Below the pieces are notes generated by a model. The model ran no database searches, was not told where the DNA came from, and saw only the letters and a program-made list of their open reading frames with translations. The position numbers and the translations under genes are program-made. Of a stretch of DNA of 19,283 bases, positions 14,596-19,283 are shown in pieces. Every line of letters starts with the position of its first letter. Within the stretch, counting starts at the first letter, position 1. The stretch comes from an uncultured Collinsella sp. (lineage in GTDB: Bacteria; Actinomycetota; Coriobacteriia; Coriobacteriales; Coriobacteriaceae), in the NCBI GenBank assembly GCA_900752015.1, contig CAADTZ010000069.1:1-19283 (forward strand), in the 5' to 3' direction.

Positions 14596-14635
14596 GCAAT
14601 TTAGGACGGGGCCTTATAGCCACACAACCCCTTCT

Positions 14636-14710
14636 CATAAGTTGCGGTGAAATAGGCACTGTTTATGCGGTTAAAACCGTAAATCAATCCATATTTCACC
14701 GCAACTTATG
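14636..14710. repeat. 75-bp palindromic element between convergent genes
   Basis: Arms of 19 bp at 14636-14654 and 14692-14710 (CATAAGTTGCGGTGAAATA and its exact complement) enclose a 37-bp centre. The centre holds a smaller stem, CGGTT/AACCG with a 2-nt loop. No T-run follows on either strand, so it is not a typical terminator. It lies between the ends of the ModE-like gene and the PLP-family gene. It resembles a dispersed palindromic (REP/MITE-like) element, but only one copy occurs in this window. Confidence 0.7.
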
Positions 14711-14728
14711 GAGTCGAGGATGATTTAG

Positions 14729-15739
14729 CTAGTTGCGGAGGGCGTTGTCTAGGGCGGACGCTACGACCAGGGGATTGTCGGTGCCGGCGAAGAGGCGGAT
14801 GGTACTCCCCTGCTTGCCACGTGGGGCCGAAAGGCGCGTCGCTGCGCCGCCGGCGGACGATGTGCGAAACTCCCCCGGCAAAGCATCGAACAGCTCCCCC
14901 GCGCTAAGCTCGATACGGTCAAATTCAACTGCCGGACCAAAGCCGTGCTCGAGGATTCCCGTTGCAACCGCATGGTCGGGATGCGAGCTCAACCCGGGAT
15001 AGCGCACGTTGCGCACCATCTCGTTCGCAGCCAAGTACTCGGCCAGCGCACGGGCGCGGTCGAAATGCGCCTGCATGCGGGCGTCGAGTGAGGAAAGCCC
15101 GCGCTCAAGCACGTCGGCCTCCTCGGTAGAAAGGTCGAGCACCGACGTGCCGCACCCCTCAAGCAGGGCATGCGCGCACTCAGCCGCGGCATCCACACGA
15201 TGGCGCTTGAGCTGCGAGCGCGCCATCGAAGCGGCAACGAGCTTGCGCGGAGCCTTACCGGCGCACACACGGTCGAGCGCCTCGAGCGACAGCACAGCAC
15301 CCAGTCGCAGCGAATCGCAGCCAAAAGCCGACGCCACGGTGTTATCCACCACGAGCAGCGCGCGAGCATCGCGAGCCGCGCGACCCAGGGCACGCAGATC
15401 GGGCACGCGCAGTCCAAACCCGCCGATGGAGTTGACAAACCACCACAGGTGCGGCTCCTCAGCATCAAACGAAGCATCAAAGTTCTCGGACGCGGCGACA
15501 AACGCCTCGGCGCACGGATCCCCCACCAGCACAACATCGCAGCCATCAAAGCCGTGCGCAAACGCACCGGCAAAGTCATCGGCAAACGCAACCAGGCGGT
15601 CACCGGGACGCACAATCCCCAGCTGCGACAACGCTGCCGGCACATGCGGGGCCGCAAGCAACCGCGCCTCACGCGCGCCGGCCCTCAAAGCCCAGGCCTC
15701 TTCTAGCTGTTGCACGTCCGCGCGACACCGTCCCTTCAC
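14729..15739 (-). CDS. Degenerate Cys/Met-metabolism PLP-family protein
   Basis: This protein resembles cystathionine gamma-synthase/lyase-type, fold-type I PLP enzymes. It retains ALLVVDNT (Asp132 in this numbering, expected to hold the PLP ring nitrogen), an LGA at the family's spacing and IRLFAGTDNP near the end, with the Arg that binds substrate carboxylate. Counting without gaps from VVDNT, the catalytic Lys (25 residues after the Asp in SATKY-type motifs) is an Arg here, in EALDRV. The protein begins at LEEAWALRAGA, so about the first 60 residues of the family are missing. The frame is open back to a GTG at 15817, but that stretch encodes the scrB terminator. I therefore use the GTG at 15739; a GTG at 15715 is also possible. 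No start has a good ribosome-binding site. It may be a pseudoenzyme or a decaying gene. Confidence 0.7.
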   Translation of the reverse strand: MKGRCRADVQQLEEAWALRAGAREARLLAAPHVPAALSQLGIVRPGDRLVAFADDFAGAFAHGFDGCDVVLVGDPCAEAFVAASENFDASFDAEEPHLWWFVNSIGGFGLRVPDLRALGRAARDARALLVVDNTVASAFGCDSLRLGAVLSLEALDRVCAGKAPRKLVAASMARSQLKRHRVDAAAECAHALLEGCGTSVLDLSTEEADVLERGLSSLDARMQAHFDRARALAEYLAANEMVRNVRYPGLSSHPDHAVATGILEHGFGPAVEFDRIELSAGELFDALPGEFRTSSAGGAATRLSAPRGKQGSTIRLFAGTDNPLVVASALDNALRN

Positions 15740-15779
15740 AAACAAAAACCCACGATGCGGATGTTCCCCGCATCGTGGG
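15740..15779 (-). terminator. Terminator downstream of scrB
   Basis: A perfect 12-bp stem (CCCACGATGCGG / CCGCATCGTGGG) with a 7-nt loop is followed on the minus strand by TTTTTGTTT. It begins 38 bp past the scrB stop. This is a strong intrinsic terminator and closes the sucrose operon. Confidence 0.88.
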
Positions 15780-15817
15780 CAACGGCTGCAGTATAGCGCC
15801 GATGGGCGATCGCGCAC

Positions 15818-17359
15818 CTAGATGTTGAGCGTGTGATAGGTCACGCTCGCACCCGGGGCGTCAACGGTCACGCCATAGGTCTCGGGATAGATGCGCGTCG
15901 AGAACACGAGCGCACCATCGTTCACAAACACCTCGACCGAGGAAACATCGCCAACAATGCGCACGTTACTAACCTCGTCGACGGGCTCCCAACGCACGGT
16001 ACGACCGCAGCCGGCAGAAGCGCGACTCTCATCGGTAAATCGCATCTCAAAGCGCGAGGGCAGTTCGCCCTCGGCGGGAACAAACGCCAGCTTCAGCTCG
16101 CCATCAACGGTCACGGTAAACGCGCCGTCGACACCGTCAACGACAACGTCAAAGCAGGTATCACCGGCAACCTCCAACGAGCCCTCCCCCACACGCACCG
16201 AGGCATAATGGCGCTCGATCTCGCGCGCCGGCTGCTGCAGCACTACGCCGCCGGCACCGGCTGTGAGCTCACGCGGCACTGTCATGCAGTGCTGCCAGCC
16301 ACACGCCACGGTGGGCGTGTTGCCATAGGTCGGCTCATCGGGCATGCCCATCCAGCCGATCAGAATGTGGCGACCGTCCTCGGCCGTAAACTCCTGCGGA
16401 GCATAGAAGTCAAAACCGGCATCCCACAGGCGGAACTCGCCCAGCTCATAAGCGTCCTTGCCACCAGTGATGTCGCCCGATACAGGCATGTAGCCAGCAG
16501 CGTATACGTTGCCGCGGTCCCAACGACCGCCCTCGAGCCCCTGGGGAGAAAAGGAAAGGAACTTCGCCGGTACGGCGCCATCCGTCTCAAGCTCCAGATA
16601 CCCCGGGCACTCCCACATAAAGCCAAAGCGCTCGGGCGTAGACACACGGCTCTCGAGCTGCCAGCTAAACATGTCAGCCGAGCCGTATACCAGGATCTCA
16701 CCCACATCGCGCCCGGCACCCTCGCCGTGCATGACGCAAAATCGACTATCGACATGCGGCCCGTCCACGCGACGACGCGCGCCCAGCACCATGTGGTAAC
16801 GCCCATCATCATCGCGCCACACCTTGGGGTCACGCACGTGGCAGGTCAAATCCTCGGGATAATCCTCGGACGCCAGCACCACGCGCTTTTGGCTGAACTC
16901 CCGACCGGCAAGGCCATCAACGCTCTCGACATAAACGGTATCGGCGCGACGACCAGTATTGACGTAGTCGTACGTACCGTCCGCATCGGAGAGCTTAACG
17001 TTGCCTGTGTACAGTACGCGGATGCGGCCGTCCTCGGCAAGCGCGGAGCCCGAATACACACCGTGACAATCGAACGGCTCGTCGGGCAGCAGCGGAGCGC
17101 CAACGTAGTCCCACGTCATAAGGTCGCGACTCGTCGCATGGCCCCAGGCCTTAACGCCGCCCTCGACATCAAACGGCGCATATTGAAAATAAGCGTGGAA
17201 CACGCCGCCTGCTTGGCAAAGACCGTTGGGGTCGTTGAGCCAACCCGCCGGCGGCATAATATGGAAGTGCTGGCCATACGCGCCATGACCGCACTCAGAG
17301 GCGGCAGCGTCAACAGCGGCAACCAGCTTTGCAAGGTCGCGACCAAGTGCATTAGACAT
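15818..17359 (-). CDS. scrB: GH32 sucrose-6-phosphate hydrolase (beta-fructofuranosidase)
   Basis: This 513-residue glycoside hydrolase family 32 enzyme cleaves a beta-fructofuranoside bond, most likely of sucrose-6-phosphate delivered by the adjacent PTS. The five-blade propeller motifs are intact: WLNDPNG (40-46, Asp43 nucleophile), the stabilising HVRDP (174-178, Asp177) and WECPGY (249-254, Glu250 acid/base). FQYAP and the WGHATSRDLMTW segment also fit. The C-terminal beta-sandwich (from about 375) ends in VEVFVNDGALVFSTRIYP, typical of GH32. There is no signal peptide, so the enzyme is cytoplasmic, which fits a phosphorylated substrate. It lies 112 bp after scrA, with a GC-rich hairpin in the gap. 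The ribosome-binding site (AGGA) is weak. Confidence 0.94.
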   Translation of the reverse strand: MSNALGRDLAKLVAAVDAAASECGHGAYGQHFHIMPPAGWLNDPNGLCQAGGVFHAYFQYAPFDVEGGVKAWGHATSRDLMTWDYVGAPLLPDEPFDCHGVYSGSALAEDGRIRVLYTGNVKLSDADGTYDYVNTGRRADTVYVESVDGLAGREFSQKRVVLASEDYPEDLTCHVRDPKVWRDDDGRYHMVLGARRRVDGPHVDSRFCVMHGEGAGRDVGEILVYGSADMFSWQLESRVSTPERFGFMWECPGYLELETDGAVPAKFLSFSPQGLEGGRWDRGNVYAAGYMPVSGDITGGKDAYELGEFRLWDAGFDFYAPQEFTAEDGRHILIGWMGMPDEPTYGNTPTVACGWQHCMTVPRELTAGAGGVVLQQPAREIERHYASVRVGEGSLEVAGDTCFDVVVDGVDGAFTVTVDGELKLAFVPAEGELPSRFEMRFTDESRASAGCGRTVRWEPVDEVSNVRIVGDVSSVEVFVNDGALVFSTRIYPETYGVTVDAPGASVTYHTLNI

Positions 17360-17420
17360 ATCAAAGTCCTAACGGATCGAAAGTAACAAGGCGCCAGAGG
17401 TCGGCACCAGATACCGGAAA

Positions 17421-17447
17421 CGCCCGCGAGCATACGACCCGCGGGCG
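17421..17447 (-). terminator. GC-rich hairpin between scrA and scrB
   Basis: An 8-bp stem (CGCCCGCG / CGCGGGCG) with an 11-nt loop is followed on the minus strand by only TTT. It could be a weak terminator that lowers scrB relative to scrA, or an mRNA-stabilising structure. The short T-run makes full termination unlikely. Confidence 0.45.
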
Positions 17448-17471
17448 CCCCTCAATCAAAAGCTCTTAGGT

Positions 17472-18866
17472 CTACTCGGAAGCCTTGGGCTCGTCCTTGT
17501 ACAGGACAAACGAGACGCCAAAGGAAACCAGCGCGGCGACCGCAAACATGATCGCGTACTGCACGGGCTGGGCTAGGCACAGCAAGATACCGAAGATGCC
17601 GGTAACGCCCGTGCCGGAAGCGGCAAGCGAGGTAAGCGCGCAGACCAGGGCGCCGCAGCCACCGCCGATGCAGCCGGCGATGAAGGGCTTAAAGAAGCGC
17701 AGGTTCACACCAAAGATGGCAGGCTCGGTAATGCCCATGAAGGCGGAAAGAGCCGAAGGAAGCGCCAGGCCCTTGATCTTGGCATCGCGGGTCTTAAAGG
17801 CAACGGCAAGCGCGGCGCCACCCTGGGCGATATTGGCAGCGCTGGCGATGGGCAGCCAGTAGGTCACGCCATACTGGGCGAGCTGGCCCAGGTCGATGGC
17901 GGTGTACATCTGGTGGATACCGGTAACGACCGTGGGAGCATAGAACAGGCCGACGATAAAGGAACCGATGCCGAAGGGCAGGGTCAGCAGGGCCTGGATC
18001 AGACCGAGGATGGCATTCTCGGCCCACACGAAGATGGGGCCGACGGCAACGAGCGTCACGAGCACGGTCACGAACACCGAGACGAGCGGGGTCACAAAGA
18101 GGTCGAACATCTCGGGGACAACCTTGTGGAGGCGCTTCTCGAGGAAGGCCAGAATGGCGCAGGCGATGACGATCGGGATCACATGGCCCTGATAACCGAC
18201 CCACTCAAAGCTGTACACGCCGGGAATGACAGTGACCATGGTCTGCACGCCCTCGGAGGCAACCGTATAGGCGCTCTGCAGCGAGGAGTTGATGAACGCA
18301 CCGCCGACGACGGCACCCAGATACGGGTTGGCGCCAAAGGCCTTAGCGGCGGAGTAACCGATCAGGATCTGCAGGATGCCAAAGGACGTTCCCGAGACCA
18401 GGTCGGCAATCTTGTAAATAAAGTTATTGGTGTCGAGCGCGATAAAGCCGTTGGAGGCCATAAAGTTGAGGGCGCTCATAATGCCCAGCAGCAGGCCCGA
18501 AGCCACGATGGCAGGGATGATGGGGACAAAGACGTCGCCGAGCACCTTAATGGCACGCATAAAAATGTTCTGCTGCTGCGCCGCGGCCTCCTTGACCTCG
18601 GCCTTGGTGGCAGCCTCGACGCCACTGAGCGCGATGAACTCCTCGTAGACCTTGTTGACAGTGCCGGTACCAAAAATAATCTGAAGCTGGCCCTGGGCCT
18701 CAAAGACGCCCTTGGCGCCGTCGATATTCTCAAGGGCCTCCTTGTCGACCTTGGCGTCATCGGCAATCACCAGGCGTAGACGCGTGGCGCAGTGTGCGGC
18801 CGAAACAACGTTGCCGGCGCCACCGATGTTGTCGAGCACCTCTTGGGCTGATTTGCGGTAGTCCAT
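17472..18866 (-). CDS. scrA: Sucrose-type PTS EIIBC transporter
   Basis: This membrane protein takes up a sugar, most likely sucrose, and phosphorylates it during transport. From the chosen start it has 464 residues. The EIIB domain (1-90) has the phosphoryl-accepting Cys26 in SAAHCATRLRL and the GQLQIIFGTGTVNKVY segment. The EIIC domain (about 105-455) has multiple hydrophobic segments, GYSAAKAFGANPYLG and the GITEPAIFGVNLRF loop that shapes the sugar site. No EIIA domain is attached, so phosphate must come from an EIIA encoded elsewhere. The ATG at 18866 is chosen for its strong AGGAAAGGGAAG ribosome-binding site; the frame is open further upstream to 18899, but that reading is unlike the family. 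Sucrose specificity rests on resemblance to ScrA and on the neighbouring hydrolase. Confidence 0.92.
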   Translation of the reverse strand: MDYRKSAQEVLDNIGGAGNVVSAAHCATRLRLVIADDAKVDKEALENIDGAKGVFEAQGQLQIIFGTGTVNKVYEEFIALSGVEAATKAEVKEAAAQQQNIFMRAIKVLGDVFVPIIPAIVASGLLLGIMSALNFMASNGFIALDTNNFIYKIADLVSGTSFGILQILIGYSAAKAFGANPYLGAVVGGAFINSSLQSAYTVASEGVQTMVTVIPGVYSFEWVGYQGHVIPIVIACAILAFLEKRLHKVVPEMFDLFVTPLVSVFVTVLVTLVAVGPIFVWAENAILGLIQALLTLPFGIGSFIVGLFYAPTVVTGIHQMYTAIDLGQLAQYGVTYWLPIASAANIAQGGAALAVAFKTRDAKIKGLALPSALSAFMGITEPAIFGVNLRFFKPFIAGCIGGGCGALVCALTSLAASGTGVTGIFGILLCLAQPVQYAIMFAVAALVSFGVSFVLYKDEPKASE

Positions 18867-18922
18867 GACTTCCCTTTCCTCCAACGGGCGCATCTGCACC
18901 CGGCCATCTTTGACACTTACAC

Positions 18923-18936
18923 TGTAATCGTTTTCA
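18923..18936 (-). promoter_or_regulatory. LacI-family operator, scrA-proximal copy
   Basis: On the minus strand this reads TGAAAACGATTACA, a near-palindrome centred on CG that fits LacI-family (and cre-like) sites. It lies 57 bp upstream of the scrA start. Confidence 0.75.
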
Positions 18937-18948
18937 GTTTCATATGTC

Positions 18949-18962
18949 TGTAATCGTTTTCA
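18949..18962 (-). promoter_or_regulatory. LacI-family operator, scrA-distal copy
   Basis: An identical 14-bp copy of the proximal site lies 26 bp further upstream, in the same orientation. Identical paired sites suggest one regulator binding twice, most simply the LacI-family protein encoded just upstream. I could not place a convincing promoter among the two sites. Confidence 0.75.
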
Positions 18963-19009
18963 TAGTAGGGTGAACGGTAGGAAAAAGCCGGCGAATGGTA
19001 GTTATAAGG

Positions 19010-19051
19010 CAAAAACAAGCGACTCAGAGGCGGGCAGATGTGCTCAGAGTC
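19010..19051 (-). terminator. Possible weak terminator after the LacI-family gene
   Basis: Directly at the stop codon, minus-strand RNA can form GACTC-T-GAG with CTC-T-GAGTC (8 pairs, one mismatch, 13-nt loop), followed by GCTTGTTTTTG. The stem is weak. It would separate the regulator from scrA. Confidence 0.4.
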
Positions 19052-19283
19052 TAGACATTCATAAGCTGATGGCCGAGCTTGAGCGTCTTGAGACCGCTCT
19101 CCCCCTCCACGCCATCGAGCGTGTTGAGCAACATATTGGTCGCCTCGACGCCACTGGTCAGGTAGCCATAATGCACGGTGGGAATGCCGCCCGTCAGCGC
19201 GCGCAAAAATGCGTTGTCGCCGAAGCCGCTCACACGGTGTATGCCCTCGCCTATGCCGCGAACCTCATCGATGGCACGCAGCG
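19051..19283 (-). CDS. LacI-family regulator, C-terminal fragment (5' end outside window)
   Basis: Only the last 77 residues are inside the window; the N-terminal helix-turn-helix lies beyond the right edge. The visible part fits the end of the periplasmic-binding-like effector domain of LacI-family repressors. HRVSGFGDNAFLRAL aligns with the usual IGFDD segment, and IPTVHYGYLTSGVEATNMLL aligns with the TTV...G..A...LL segment. It lies 184 bp upstream of scrA in the same direction, and that gap holds two identical LacI-type operators. A ScrR-like sucrose repressor is the likely role, inferred from position. Confidence 0.8.
   Translation of the reverse strand, partial: LRAIDEVRGIGEGIHRVSGFGDNAFLRALTGGIPTVHYGYLTSGVEATNMLLNTLDGVEGESGLKTLKLGHQLMNV

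Noticed and set aside
15740..15817. Upstream extension of the PLP-family frame, with a CSRCPRCGEH zinc-ribbon look
   Set aside because: The bases form the strong scrB terminator, so the Cys pairs are probably a by-product of that hairpin.
15833..17386. 517-codon open frame antisense to scrB
   Set aside because: It is a shadow of the GH32 gene, with no recognisable domain.

Overview
This 19.3 kb, GC-rich window is probably chromosome of a coriobacterium, close to Collinsella. That is inference from gene order, protein style and the sucrose locus; no rRNA gene or other firm taxonomic marker is present. Almost every gene reads leftward (minus strand). The exception is one small regulator at about 14.3 kb. 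I saw no tRNA, rRNA, CRISPR array, transposase or prophage gene.

Region 1 (1-9557) is one long minus-strand operon for transcription, translation and replication. In transcription order it reads rimP, nusA, infB, rbfA, a DHH-family nrnA-like gene, truB, ribF and dnaG (cut by the left edge). Genes are 1-91 bp apart or overlap by 4-8 bp. A good sigma-70-type promoter precedes rimP, and an intrinsic terminator lies between that promoter and rimP, so the operon looks attenuated. The ylxR gene that usually sits between nusA and infB is absent. NusA instead ends in a C-x9-C-x10-C-x2-H metal-finger-like tail.

Region 2 (about 9640-14170) holds leuS and guaB, each with its own terminator. The leuS leader can form a very long stem with 29-bp arms. 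GuaB is the 503-residue IMP dehydrogenase type known from Tritrichomonas foetus and some anaerobic bacteria. Its promoter overlaps that of a divergent single-domain ModE-like DNA-binding protein.

Region 3 (14600-15740) holds a 75-bp palindromic element and a gene related to cystathionine gamma-synthase/lyase. That gene appears to lack the family's N-terminal segment and its catalytic lysine.

Region 4 (15740-19283) is a sucrose locus: the end of a LacI-family regulator, a sucrose-type PTS EIIBC (scrA) and a GH32 sucrose-6-phosphate hydrolase (scrB). Two LacI-type operators precede scrA. The PTS would import and phosphorylate sucrose, the hydrolase would cleave sucrose-6-phosphate, and the regulator would presumably control both.

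No stretch longer than 300 bp lacks a gene. The largest gaps (9451-9708 and 12286-12545) are filled by promoters, leaders and terminators listed below. All identifications come from reading motifs; no search or folding program was run.
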